Shown here: positions 32,279 to 45,584 of the stretch, one piece after another
Position numbering within the stretch: position 1 is the first letter of the stretch
Layout of the letters: each line of letters begins with the position of its first letter
Origin: Coffea arabica
Taxonomy: Eukaryota > Streptophyta > Magnoliopsida > Gentianales > Rubiaceae
DNA: 64,000 nt
Assembly (NCBI RefSeq): GCF_036785885.1
Contig: NC_092329.1
Span: 21,346,449 to 21,410,448 of the forward strand
Reading direction: 5' to 3'
The notes under the pieces: model-generated
The model's input: the letters and a program-made list of their open reading frames with translations, nothing else
What the model was told of the DNA's origin: nothing
Databases searched by the model: none
Made by a program: the position numbers and the translations under genes

Positions 32279-35130
32279 TGTAACAGCCCCACTTTCCCCT
32301 AAAGCGAACCAAAGGGGTTAGCGGACTGCCTGCCCAGCTCTCGCCAGGACTACGGATCAGTTCACGTCGATCTAATACGTTCTGAAACATACCCACGCGC
32401 GTAAACAAGTCAAAATCACAAAATAAAAAAAAACGAAAATCGAAACTGACGACGAACAGTACCGTCCACGTCAGAATCCAGATACTAGGCCGAGAGTAGC
32501 CAAATTTTTTCTTTTGCCGTTTGAAATACGAGTTAATCCGAAATCCCACCAAATGTCAACCAAACATATATACATTGAAATGTAACATTTACAAGCCAAA
32601 AGCCAAAGCGGCATATCAAAACGATTCATCATGGATATACATGTTCGGTTTGCCAATCAAAAGAAATTGAACCCAATACACATTAGGGTTTCATTCAAAG
32701 AGCTATTCAAAAGACATTTACATGAGCTCAACTTGACAACCAACTAACACAACCTTTTCCAAAAGTGGTCATTTCCTGTAAGGAAAACAAATGGAACGGA
32801 ATGAGCTTAAGCTTAGTGAGTTACTACCACATAAGCAACAAAGAGCACATAGCATAACCTTTCATTTCAAGTACACAATTACAGAATAAAACAAGTCGGT
32901 AAAAGGATACGGACGGCTCTCAAGAGCCCATTTCCACGCTTACATTCTTGATCCAATCTCATTGACTCTCCGTCAACGTTTAAGAGTACCAACCGTAGAA
33001 CCCACTTCACTCCATTCCTTCCACCCAACATACCCCAACCGGGCCCGCACTCCAATCAGTAGCTTTTGGTAATACTCGAGTATACTGGAACCAAGAGTCT
33101 CATTACTACAAGATTTCCCCGTACAGTCCCCGTGGCATGTCAATTTTCACGACCAAGCCCTCGCCGGCTCGATTCAATTGACTACCTACGGGGTTGAGCT
33201 CAATAATATAGTAAGGCCGTTGGATATTCGTCCAAACGACACCAAATCAGTTTTCCATGAATGGAATTCAATATCTCATATAGCAAGTGCAGTATTTCAG
33301 TAAAACGGTAAACAGTCATGAATGGAATCGCAAGGGGGTGAGGGCGGTCAAGTACACCCTCACCTCAATCACTTCCAATAGCCAAATAAGCTTTCAAGGC
33401 ATCAAAATCACATATAGCAAAGCCACATTGTAACATTCAAGTGAGTAGTATACTCACTTATCAATTAAGTGTTGTTTCATGCACTTCCGTCAAGAGAATG
33501 TCGTGAATCACCGTCACGCCCTAGAACACGTAAACAAGTACAATGAGACTCGATAACGAGTCATAAAGCAATGCCAATCACAACCCCAATAGGGTTTCAT
33601 ATGCATATACAAGTATCATAGGTAACCAGAAAATCCGGAAATGCAATTAACTTTGGCCCTGAAAAAAAATAGTTTTGTCCTTATTTTGCGGTAATGGCAC
33701 CAATTTCACTACGATTATCGGATGAGGGTGTAAGACCCACCGTTTCGAAGCTAAGAACCAGGGATACAACAATGTAGAAGGTCACTCAGACCAATTCCTA
33801 TCACAACCAGGTCAAATATGCAAGACACTAAACCAGAACCACAAAAACAGGTTTACAAACTTCATCCTGCTGTAATCAGTACAACTCAGTCTGTACAGGT
33901 CCAAATTCGGAAATTCCAAAGGCATATGGTAGCTAAGACATCAAGCTACATTTCATCAGAAGACCTCAACAACCAAATCCAAAGCAATTCCAGTCAAAAC
34001 AGCCAATTACAGGCGCAGTTCTGCCATCCTGATGAACCCAGAACAGCAATAGTAATTTCGACATTTCTCACTCTACACTACTCCAAATGACCTGAAATTT
34101 TACAGGCACCTCAAACACATCAATACCTACAACTGTCATGTTTTAAGCAAAGGCCAATTCGGCCTCTAACCATATGATACAAACCGGACAGAAAAGGTGG
34201 TTATGGAACCCTAACTTTTCACATTTCCTTCCAAATCCAAAATTGGTTGCAATTCCCAATCATTTACACCTACTAGAGTCATTCTAGGCCATTGCCAATC
34301 ATCATACAAGGCCACAACACCATGATCATATTAAACCAGAAAAATCACCAATAAATTGAAAACTTCATCAAGTCCTCCAAAAGCAAGAAATAAACCACAT
34401 ATTTAATCACTTAAGCTCCCATTAGGCACAAATTAAACTTCATTAAGTGTAGGAGGAAGTTCAAACACCACTCACCTAGTAAACAAGAGAGGGAGAGTTG
34501 CTTGGCACCTTAGCTTCTCCAAACACTTCATCAAACCACTAAACAACACCAAATGAAGAGGTTTTATGGAGTAGAAACAAGTTTAAGGGATTGCTTGGGA
34601 TGATTTGAGCTAGATGGATGCCAACCTTTGAAGATTTTTCTTCCTTCCTTTGCTAGAGAGAGAGAGCCGACCAACAAGGAGAAGAAAAGAGTGAATTTTT
34701 GGTGATTTTTGAGGTATTTAATCAATTAGTCAAAAAAGTAAAAAAGGTGAATAGTTGTCCTACAAGTGAAACCAATGGCCAAGTGACACTTGTCACTCCA
34801 TAAATACATCCCTATCCTTCTTTTTTCCTCTCACATCAATCACATCTCATCCTCCAATTATCTCTTAACACCCGATAAATTTCAACCAGTATCCGAAACT
34901 TAACCTAATAGGCCGAATTTTTCCGAACTTTTCGCACTAGTGGGTCCCACGTCCGATATATATCCTTTATTTTTTCAAAAATTCTCCAATACTAGAAAAA
35001 TCATCTAAAAACATAATTACTCATAAAATTCACCAGAAAAATTTTTCTAAGCCAGAAAATACAGAAAACATGCCATTAAAAGGGATAAACCCTAGGGAAA
35101 ATTATTAAGAGGAATTTACGGGTTCTCACA
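32279..35130 (-). mobile_element. Solo gypsy LTR S3, reverse
   Basis: 2852 bp, plus strand TGTAACAGCC...GGTTCTCACA, flanked by identical TAATA at 32274-32278 and 35131-35135. It is close to S2 in sequence over most of its length. Reverse hairpins: D 32915-32928, C about 32961-32977, B about 33067-33085, A 33337-33364 (GGTGAG/CTCACC). No internal region attached. Confidence 0.93.
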
Positions 35131-35135
35131 TAATA

Positions 35136-36327
35136 GCAATAACTACGCGATTATTTTCATTCATTTCTAGGGTTTTGATTCAGTCCAGCAGTCGTTCTAT
35201 AATCGTCCAACCTCTCGCCCTCGATCCTTTTCACTCTTTTGGTCACCCATAAATTTAACATGTTTAAAGGCATGACATAAAGTGAGTGCACATAAACAGA
35301 GTTTGAAAAGTGATACCTTTATCCCGCCAAACAAATACAAGAATAAAAATGGAAGACACCAAAATAATCGCAAATGAGTACAACCCAATCATGGATTTGA
35401 AATCATGAAGCAGTAAAGTCAAGCATGCTATGAGTAACGTTTAATTGCCTCAAAAGGTAGGGAACATAGTGAAACAAGATACAAAATGCAATGGCCTTTA
35501 AGTGAGTGCCACCCTATCTATCTTTGGCAAAAACTATTAAAATAGTTTAAATCACTAACTTAGTGGTTGGCGGAGCCAAAAGTCTTAATTACCTTCGTAG
35601 GATCATTTTCATTTCCAGCATTAGAAGTTTTAAATCTCATGTCCCTTATTGAATATCTTGTCATTCTCCACTTGTTCAACCAAGGTAACACACCCCAGCC
35701 ATCGACTTATCCATTCTGTTTTTAATTTCGGACACTACCCCAACAAGTCGATTCTTAGTTTTTTAAAGCTTCTCTCAAGAAGCCTTTGTCTTCCTTGCTC
35801 CTTAAGTATCTCAATCTCCACTTCAGGAATTTCTAGTAGTCTAGGCATCCGCAATTGCCTTCAGATCTCGATTATCCCCTCGAATCACCCTATTTTCCTC
35901 GGATAGCCACTTCCGATGATCAGTCACTATAAACACTCCATTACTTGGGCATGAGTAAGTCCTTTGAAAATCACATAAAGTCCTAGTTCGACGAGTTGGA
36001 TTACACCTCTAACGAGCCCTCCCCTAGGCCCTTCACGGCCATGGTCACCATAATGCGTCCCCAAGACGGTTCAATGCCACCATTACCTTCCGTAACTTAC
36101 AATTAAAATTAAAAACTTAAGTGGGACCAAATATACTAAATAAACTGGGTTTGATCATCTCATACTATCCCACATGTATCACATAAGATCAAGACCCCTT
36201 GTCATCCACTAATTCAAACCTAGGTTCTAGTTTTCATTTTCACAAGCTGTCACTTAACTTCCCAACCTGCTTCACAGTCCGGCATCCTAAACTTTTAAGC
36301 CTAGGATACATTACAGAGATCTAAAAC
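35136..36327 (-). mobile_element. G-out 5' internal region, reverse
   Basis: Lies between the PBS and S3. It contains a relic of the pre-gag coiled-coil ORF (35640-36030, listed separately). The remainder has stops in all frames and nothing recognisable. Confidence 0.6.
35640..36030 (-). pseudogene. Relic of the pre-gag coiled-coil ORF in G-out
   Basis: Minus-strand translation gives a stretch starting REGPRGGLVRGVIQLVELGL and, one frame on, TDHRKWLSEENRVIRGDNRD then LKAIADA, then in another frame LEIPEVEIEILKEQGRQRLL. These line up with E1 (LVWAVDKERKELAKDCARLE) and E2 (VVIALDDERYYLDRTVETLR) at the same distance from the PBS. Frameshifts and stops break it. The short matches and frame changes make this less certain than the two intact copies. 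Confidence 0.55.
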
Positions 36328-36345
36328 CTAAGCTCTGATACCAAC
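36328..36345 (-). other. Primer-binding site of G-out
   Basis: The plus strand reads AGCTCTGATACCAAC directly before the LTR at 36346; its complement GTTGGTATCAGAGCT matches the initiator tRNA-Met PBS. This fixes the orientation of G-out as reverse. Confidence 0.9.
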
Positions 36346-39342
36346 TGTGATGATCCCACTTCTCCCTAAGGTGAACCAGAAGGTATCTGCGGGATGCCTA
36401 CCCAGTTCTTGCTAGGACTCATGGCAATATCCATTCAATCTTAGCACAATACTATTCAACAACACTAGATAAGTAAGAAAGTGCGGAAAACTCCAAACTT
36501 AACAATATATATATATAACGATTATCCAATCCTTAAATCATATTCCCAAAAGTTATATCAACACCCAAAACATACAACAGCCAGATACATCTAATATCCA
36601 AATCATACATTAGGTTTCCAAAAGTACAACCAATAAGAGGCCTAACCCAAAATACATTAGAGATCCTAATCCAATAGTGCATCAAAAGGGTTACTCCAAG
36701 TCTCATTCCATACCCAATCCTGTTAAAGAAAACAAATCCAAAGGGTGAGCAAAACGCTCGTGAGCCCAAAAACACACATGCAAGCACATAGTTCAAAGAA
36801 CAAGCCCAAATAACAGGTCAAAAGATAAAGTACAAGTAATTGACAATTCCAATGAAATGTAAACAAAAACAATTCAAGGATATGGTAGCTCTCAGGAGTT
36901 AAGTTCCACTTGCTCTGCCGATATCATTCGTATACCTTCCCGCGATGACCCTCCATCAACCGGGTCGGTATTTCCATTCTGTAGATCACCACTTACTTCC
37001 CTCCGTCCACCGTACACCTCCCGGGCCCGCAAGACATTTATAAGGCGATACTCCACGAGTATGCCAAGCAAGGCCTCTCATTAGGTCGAGTTTAATTATC
37101 TCATGGCTCGCCAAGATTCCCGACCAAGCCCGTGCCGGCTCGAGTCCAAGGTTGGCCTATGAGTTTGGGCATCCCCCATTTACATTTGAGAGTTGAGGAG
37201 ATTCACTCCAACGACGTATGCAGCCATAGCATACCATTTCATTTCATTCAATTATTCAATCATCTCGTTTCATTCAATTAAGTCATTCATAATTCATTTG
37301 GTACGTTTGAATCATGAATCATTTATTTCAAATAAGAACGGGTGCGGTAAAGTACACACTCGCCTCTATTTTCATAATCTCCAAACAATCATAACAATTA
37401 AATTTGTATCAAGTATTCATACACTTGACACTCACCAATATAAGTAATGAGGAAGAAATGTCCCTCGGAGCTTTAGGCTTTCACTGGGGGATCCTCTTGA
37501 ATGTCCTCTTGTATGCCTGAGCAATTAACAATGGACTATTACTGATAATCCTCAAACAATGAGGAAGGTCATACACTAGTACGAACTTAGAAAATATCTC
37601 GAAGATCGATGTAGTTTTCTTTTGAAAATCGAGCTCAAAAGAGTTACAAAACTAGAGTAAACGAATCATCATCCATAAAATCATTGGACGGAAACAAGTA
37701 CAAGCAAATAGGTCTGAAAACGAACGACCGAAGTCGGAAGAGGATGGCCACGTCACAATTTTTGATTTTTGGTGAAATCTTTGAAAAATCATAACTCATT
37801 CCATGATTGTCCAAAATTGGAAAATTTGGTACCATTGGAAACATCTTCTAGAGTACTAGAAGTTTCTAGAAGACACCTTTCCATGAATCGAAGTGAAAGG
37901 CATTCAAATTTTGACTTGGAGTTGATAGCTGGTGTTATCAAGACAGATTGAAGTTGATTTTCGGCCAACTTTGAAAATTCGGCAAAATTCACTCAATTTG
38001 AACTAGCCTTTGAAATTTGATACTCTACTAGAGCTACAATCCAAATTTGGAACAAAACAAGTAGAACGAGAATTGAAGTTTTGAGCACCAAGATATGGTA
38101 GCTCAAAGTTACCCAAATTTCCTTGTTAAATAAGGGTTTTCCAAAATCAAGTCACAAACTTTGGAAGTTTAGTTGAACAATGAAACGGCCTCACAAAAAT
38201 ACCAAAATTAGCAGTATTATACTACCATATACGGGTTTTTCCTCTACCAAATTTCATGGATAAATAAGCACAGAAAGTGGGTTAACAAGACCGTTGAAGT
38301 CACAAGAAATTCTAAGGCTAAGCTGCCTTTGAACTTCCGTTTTGTCGTTTTCAAACATTTGGTCAAGGAACATCTCAAACATGGTCCATTCTAGTAGGTA
38401 ATGTCTAAAATATGTTCAAGATACATTCGATAGGTGATTTACACTAAGAAGCTTCGGATAACAAGTCCCAAACCATAGTTAGTTTCAAATCTGTCCAAAT
38501 GCATGGTATTCCTTCACAAGACCAGATTCGAATTTTATTCATAAATCACTCAATTCCACTTGAAATTGAGCATGGTTGGTGGCGTTAGAAAATAGACTCA
38601 TAATACTACATTTTCTCAGAAGAAACTATTTTCAAAATCAATCCACAACTAGTCCACATTTGAGCCTCAAGATACAGTTCATGTTCTGCCCTGTAGTGAA
38701 CCATCGAAACAGAACAGCAATCTTTAAATGAATGGTTTGGCTCACACAAGTGGAACCAAAACGTGCATTTTATACCAATAGAAATATGGGAATGTCTAGT
38801 TTCCAGTGCCATAAACGGCACTCAATTCTGACATCGGAACGATGAGTTACAGCCAAAACAAGATGAATACCTGGGCAATGACGGGAACCAATTCCAGATT
38901 TCTAAGCTTCCGAAATTCCAACATTTCGGTGACCAAATCAAATTATTTTTCAATGAAAATTTTTACACACTCAATATAACATGTAAAAAACATAAACAAG
39001 CCATTAGAACATCAAAATTTTGCACTGAAGCGCTCGAACAAAACAGGGGCAAAATGGCCACTTTTGATTATTGCACTATCCTTGAGTTTCTATCAATAAC
39101 CCAACATTAATCCACCAATATAAGAACTAAACCAATATTAATTTCATCATCAATCACCAAATCAGTCCATCCAATCCAAGTGAGAGTTTATAGAGCCGAC
39201 ACACCAAGATCCAACATAAATAAAGCTACCCAGGTGAATATACAAGCTTATAAGTGCAATACTACTTCCATAAATCACGATTTGGAGGGTTGATCGTCCA
39301 TTACCTCTCTTGAGGAACTAAACAGAAATTTTTGGTCCTTAT
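36346..39342 (-). mobile_element. G-out 5' LTR, reverse, cut by a later insertion
   Basis: TGTGATGATCCC onward aligns with 13864-16854. It is cut at 39342, after CTTAT, by another LTR start (TGTGAGAACC). The expected continuation (as at 16855, 'gagcaaagaaaaacc') is not found in the window, so all of 39343-64000 may be nested inside this LTR. Many differences from its partner are C/T or G/A. Confidence 0.88.
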
Positions 39343-39412
39343 TGTGAGAACCTAGAATGGAAAAGAAAAAAAATTTAAAAAAAATTAAAATTAATTAGGG
39401 TTTTATTCCGGG
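39343..39412 (+). mobile_element. Start of a forward gypsy LTR (stub)
   Basis: Begins TGTGAGAACC, as other LTRs here do, after the candidate TSD CTTAT. It stops after 70 bp at CCGGG, where a reverse LTR begins. The forward LTR sequence at 54769-56185 could be its continuation. Confidence 0.6.
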
Positions 39413-39714
39413 TGTAACAGCCCCACCTTCCCCTAAGGCGGACCAAAGGGGTTAGCGGACTGCCTGCCCAGCTCTCGCCAGGACTAACGGTACAGTTTAC
39501 GTCGTTCTATTACGTTCCGAAACATACCAAAGCGCGCAAACAAGTCAAAATCACTAAATAAAAAAAAACGAAAAAATCGAAGCCGGAATGAATAGTGCAG
39601 GACACGTCAGAATCCGGCCGGATTTTCGGCCGGATTCTCGGCCGGATACAAGGCCGAGAGCAACTCAATTTTTTTTCAAAAACCCACTCAATCCGGCCGG
39701 CGAAGATGTATACG
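39413..39714 (-). mobile_element. Reverse LTR fragment with GGCCGG motifs
   Basis: TGTAACAGCC and the reverse terminal block (cctaaggcgg, ggactgcctgcccagctc) identify the 3' end of a reverse LTR. 'ccggccggattttcggccgg' links it to the E1 LTR type. It ends abruptly where E2 LTR sequence begins near 39715. Confidence 0.8.
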
Positions 39715-41613
39715 TGTTTTGGGAGTATTTCGAAAACCCTAAGTAGGAATTAAGATTTAAACCCTAAGTTCCGATTAAGATTGAAAACCCGTTTTTCTAC
39801 ATTTTCTTTATTAGAAAATTCCCCAGATAATTTTTATTGAGTAAATAGAGTTTTTAGATGATTTTTCTAGTATTAGTTAGTTTTTGAGAAATTAAGAACG
39901 TATATCGGACGTGGGACCCACTAGTGCGAAAAGTTCGGAAAATTTCGGCCAACTAGATTAAGTTCTGAATACTGGATTTAATTTACCGGGTGTTATGAGA
40001 TAATTGAAGGTTGATATATGGATGAGAGTGGAGAGAGACAAAGTGATAGACTTGCATTAAATAGGGTGACATGTGTCATCATATGATTAATTCTTGTTTT
40101 GACTTTTTATTCAACCTTTTTCCAAATTCTAAATAAAACCAAAAATTGACCAAAAATCCCTCAAAATCATAGCAAGCTTGGCCGGCTCTCCTCCTTGAAG
40201 AAACAAGAAAAACCTCTCTCAATTTCATACTCCAATCTTGCCCAATCTCACAAACTAACCGGTTAATCTTGAATTCCTTCCATAAAACCTCTTAGTTTAG
40301 TGCTTGTAAGGTGTTGTGTGGAGTTGGTTGGAAAGCTAGAGGACCTAGTACTCTCTCTCTCTCTTGTTCTAAGGTAAGTTGTGAAGGACCACTTTCCTTC
40401 TTCTAATAATGTTTAATTCATGCTTGGTGATGAAATGAGATGCAAGTTTATGGATTACATCTTGATTTTGGTTGGATTGGTGAAGTTTTCTATTTATTGG
40501 TGATTTTTCTGTTTTAAAATGAACATGATTGTGTGGCTATCTATGATGATTGGAAATGGTATATAATGATTCTAGAGGGTGGAAAAGGTGGAAGATTGCA
40601 AGGAATTTCTGTTTTGGAAGAAATCTGGAAAATTAGGGTTCTTGGTTCTTCATTCTGTCCGAAAATTTTGGTCATAGATAGAGGCCGAATTGGCCTTGGC
40701 TTAAAACATGAAATTGTAGGTAATGACATTTTATAGGTGCCTGTAAAATTTCAGGTCAATCGGAGTAGCGTAGAGTGAGAAAAGTCGAATTTACCCTTGC
40801 TGTTCTGGTTTTGGTCGAATGTAAGAACTGCGATTGTAATTGGTTGTTTTGGTTGGGATTGCTTCTGAATTGGTTGTTATGGTCTTCTGATGAAATGTAG
40901 TATTAAATCTTAGCTTTCATATGGCTTTGGAATTTCGGAATTTGGACTTAGGTAGCCTGTTTTATGATGTTTGTGCTAGAATACGTTTTGTGAATCTGTT
41001 TTTGCGATGCTGGTGTAGTATCTTACATTTTTGACCTAGTTATACTCGAAACTGGATTGAGTGGCCTTCTTCAACATTGTAGCCTCTTAGGTCCTGAATC
41101 TACTTGTAACATTTCAGGTCAAACGGATTAGTGTATCCTGAGTTATGGACAAAACCATCAGGCCTGTTTTAGACGTTCGTTTGTGTACGTTTTGAATTTC
41201 AGTTTCTGACAGTGGGTTTTTCCGTATTGATCCCATTCGATCTGGGTGTCGACTCCTTCATAAGAAATTTAGATCTTGGTCTCAGCTTCGAAACGGTATA
41301 AAGTACGTCGAAATCCGAGTTCCGTAGCTCCTGTTATGATCAAAACAATATCGATCGTCAGAACTGCCTTGTATTTGGACAGTTCTGACGGGTATTTTGT
41401 CACTCGATTTTCGTTCTATTCTGAGTGGATTCAGATCTTGGCCAAAACATCAAAGTTTTAGCCTTATGTCTCAGCTTTCTAATGCCTTTGGAATTTCCTA
41501 ATTTGGACTTGTGAGCTAGAAGTTATGGTCTAGTAAACAGACCCTGTCTGTCATTCAAAGTGCAAACTTCTGGTACCGTTTTCCATGATTTCAACTTGTT
41601 TTGATTCGGATCC

Positions 41614-44600
41614 TGTAACATCCCGAATATTAGGAGGTTGTTTGTGAAGAAAATATTAAAGTGTATTTCTTTGGGGTTTGATTTAAAACCTTATTTTGTT
41701 TTAAAAGACTAGAAACCCTAATTTTTTTTAGTCAAAAACCCTAGTTTACTTGTGACTAACCGGTTTTTCCTAAATCTCTCCTATTTTAATTGAAACCCTA
41801 ATTTTAATTACTGGAATTGGAAAAATTCCTCACGTTTTCTTAAAAAATTTCCTTTTAGTTGAAAATTATCATTTATTAAAACCCTACTATCCAATTATTT
41901 CATAATAAGTGCAAATGAATCTAGAAAGTAGGGTTTTATTCTTCGGTTTCAAGTTTGGAGCAAAATTAGGGTTTTCGCGATTTTCCGCCGGATGAATTTT
42001 CGGTACGGAGCAAGGACCAAATTGGGTGATTAAAAGTGACTTTTAAGTGAGAAATAATAGGTGGGTAGTAGCAATGATATAAGGTTAGTGAATGGGAAGT
42101 AAAAACCCTAGTACGTGATTTTTAAGAAAAACGGCGCGAATCGGCGGGTCCCACGCACTACCGTTTGAACGCACCACTTGACCACCACTTTCTTACCCTA
42201 CAAGCTCATTGACAATTGAGCAAAATATCTTCTTATATTACAGCTAAGGGGACCGAAATTAGTGGCTAGAAAGCAAGAGAAAGAAAGAGAAAAAGGAAGG
42301 GTGGTGGTGGTGACACTTGTCACCACCTCATGGCTTCTTACCCAAGACTAACCCCAACCATTTAACTCCAACACTTAGCCAATTTCTTCCTCATTTCTGC
42401 TGCTGCTGGCCGAGAACATCAAGGAGAAAAACTCCAAGGGAAAATCTTTCATTTCATCTCCAAAGCCAACAAATAAGTGAGGAATCGAGCAAAGTAAACC
42501 GATTAAACTTGTTCTTGAGTGACTAGCTAGTGAGTTGTGGTGTGATTCTTGAAGGGGAGAGCTTGTGCTACTCTTGGTGACTTTTATTCAAGGTAAGAGA
42601 GTTTATCTCTCCAAGTTTTACTTCTAATCTTGTTAAATTTAAGCTTAGTAACTTGATTTTAGGGTGAGATTATGGATGATTAGCATGTTTTAGTAGTTTT
42701 CCCCAATTTATTTGATGAACTAGGGCTTGTGGAAATTCTGCCCAAATGATTGTATGATGTTTATATGTTGCAATTGAGGTGTTATATGGTGTTTTGGTAG
42801 TGATTGGACCAAGAAATTAAGGAAAGATTCACTAGAAACTCAAAATTTCCAAAATCTGGAAAATTGTCTCAACATTCTGTCCGAATTTTTATCTGTATGT
42901 TAGAGGCTGTTTTGGCCTTAGGTCAAAGAATAAAGGTTGTAGAGAATGGCATTTTATAGGTTCCTACAAAATTTCAGCTCAATTGGAGCAACGTAGGACG
43001 TGAAAAGTCCAAAATACCCTTACTGTTCTAAGTATTTCCCAGCAGTCTGTTTCAGCAGTTGAGTCCAGTTTATCACGATTTTTGACCAGGATCCATTATG
43101 ATTTAGCTCTGGACCAAAACATGAAAGTTGTAGTGTTCTGAAGTAGCTTTAAAATGCCTCTAAGAACACCTGATTTGGACTTCTGTACACTGAGTTATGT
43201 CCGTTACAGTGTAATGCGTTTAAACAGCCGACGAATTGGTTTCTGGTTTAGTAATTTGAGAAATTGACCAAGTTACATTAGAAACTGGACTAAGTGACCT
43301 TCATGAACATGGTAACTCTGTGTCTTAGCTTCGAAACGGCATAGGTTACGCCTCAATCCAATAAGCGTAGCCTCGGATATGTTATGTCCGCATTTGTACG
43401 TCAAATCTGTCTTGTGCTAAGTTGAAATTCTGCACTTGTGATTGTTGTGAATCTTGTTTTTATGATATTGTGAGCCTATGGAATGGCTCTTGACTTGAAT
43501 TGTTTTTATGTGTGATGTTGGGTTGTTGTTGAAGAAAAATAATGAAGCCTAAATGGCTGGAAATTAGGTAAACACAAAGGGCATGCTGCCCGAATTTTTA
43601 CTCGAAGTCTAGAAAACTATCTTTGCGACTTGAGTGAAGGTTAAGTGATTATCACTTGAACTATCGAGGACCTTTGCCACTTGTTTATCGAGGGTTATAC
43701 GTTAGGACTTGGCCAAACTTGTACCCTTAGGAAAATGATTTGAATCACTACGAAACCGTTCTACTTGCACTTTTGACTCAAGAGTCATCTTCAAGCAAAA
43801 ATGTTATCAAATTTTTCAGTTTGAAGAGCGAGCAATTATTTCACGACTCTTCTCAAGTGAACTTCAATTTCTTGATTCTTATTGAACGAAACGCTTAAGT
43901 TTCGAACCTTGGTTGATTTTCAAAGTTCTCAAGTTAAGTTTTATCGCAGATTTGGACTCCCAACTCGGAGTACCACCCAGACACGAGCACTAGAAGCACT
44001 ATTTTGGTGAGTGCTTCCAAATATCCGATTGTACTTGATATGTGTGCTTCTTACTTGACTTGCGTGATTACATGAAAATGAATGAAAGGGCAAGGGTGTA
44101 CTTTATCGCACTTGCCCTAATATGACCTGTTCTTGCTATTGATCATACTTGACTTGTTGTACATGTACTTGAATTATATCTTGTCTGGAATTCCAGAAAC
44201 CCTGTGGCAAGTTACTCTAGTCGAGCCGGCAGGAGCTTGGTCGGTTGGATAACGAGCCCTGGGTCTCTTGCTTTGTCGAGTGGAGTGATATCTCCTCGAC
44301 TAATTGGTATACTCGAGTATTACCACCCGTGTTTATTGAGGATTTTGGGCCCAGTAGGGGGTGTGAATGGTGGACGGAGAGTAGTGTAAGTGGTGTTCTA
44401 CTGGATTGGCTCCTTTACTTCAAAGTTGACGGAGTGTCAACTACTATGTGATCAAGCCCTGATGATGAATGGAAGTTGGCTCTTGAGAGCCATCCGTATC
44501 CTTATGCCTTGGAATGATTATTGTTTATTGGATTATTGTTTCTTCTGAAAACTTTTACACTCGCTCATTGTGAGATTGCTCACTTTTATGAACTCTTCAT

Positions 44601-45033
44601 GCTCGTTACTTTGCTATATCGAAAACTAGTACTTATAAATAATGGTCAATTTGCTATTTGGAACCTCACTGGGCTTTAGCTCACACCACGCTATTTGTTT
44701 TCCTTACAGGGGGTACGAGTGACGCGTGAGACTTGTAAAAGACTAGCGTAGCCTTTTGTTTTGACTTTTGACTTTTGGTCTTGTACTCGCGCTATTCCTC
44801 GAATGGAACATGTTGTACTTGAATTGTATACGTTTTGAACTAGTTTGGTGTATTGAGGCATTGTACCTCGATTTCTATCAATGTAAATTATAAGCTTGAA
44901 TTGCGGATATTATTTATGGTTCATGGATGTGTGTACATAACTCGATCGAGATAGTGAGTGAGTCCTGGCGAGAGCTGGGCAGGCGGTCCGCCGAACCCTT
45001 TGGTACGCCTTAGGGGGAGGTGGGGTCGTCACA
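41614..45033 (+). mobile_element. Solo gypsy LTR S4
   Basis: 3420 bp, TGTAACATCC...GTCGTCACA, flanked by identical GATCC (41609-41613 and 45034-45038). Similar to S1. Complete hairpin set: A 44088-44117 (GGGCAAG/CTTGCCC), B 44306-44324, C 44425-44441, D 44478-44491 (GGCTCTTGAGAGCC), E about 44671-44682, acceptor-like motif 44695-44710. Confidence 0.95.
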
Positions 45034-45584
45034 GATCCAGTTTAAGGTGTCTTCATGACAGTTGTAGGCCTTCCTCATAGCTTCGAAACGGTGCCTCGTT
45101 CACCTTGATCCGATATTCCTAGCCTAACGTTTGACCAAAACGGTTTGAGATGGCAGATTTGGCCGTCCCGTTTGCCGTTCCGCGCGTGCGCGTGTGCCCC
45201 TTTTTGCCGTTTCCGCACTTGCGCGTGCCAATTTTGCCGTTTTGCTTGTTTTGGGCATGTTAGTGGCCGTTTGTGATAATAATGTGATAAAATCTTCTAT
45301 TTCAGACAGCGGTGAGCTGGGCGGAGCCGGTGGGGCCCACTACTAGCGAACGCGCGAAGCGATTTTTGCTTTAGTACTACTTTCGGTATTTTGAGTAAGT
45401 ATTCAGGTCAGTTTGGTGTGTTTTCTTTGCTATGTGTTTGAGATATGTGAAAAGGGTACTTAGGCGAAGGTGTACTTTATCGCACTCGACCTAAACCCTA
45501 ATTTGAATGTATAATTGTACTTGGCATATGTATATGAACCTTTTGGAACCAAAACCTTGAGCTTGTGGCTCGGGGCGACTTTCG

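Noticed and set aside
40533..40736. 67-aa ORF found identically at 49554-49757
   Set aside because: Its apparent conservation only reflects the two E2 LTR copies; it lies in non-coding LTR sequence and has an equally long antisense frame.
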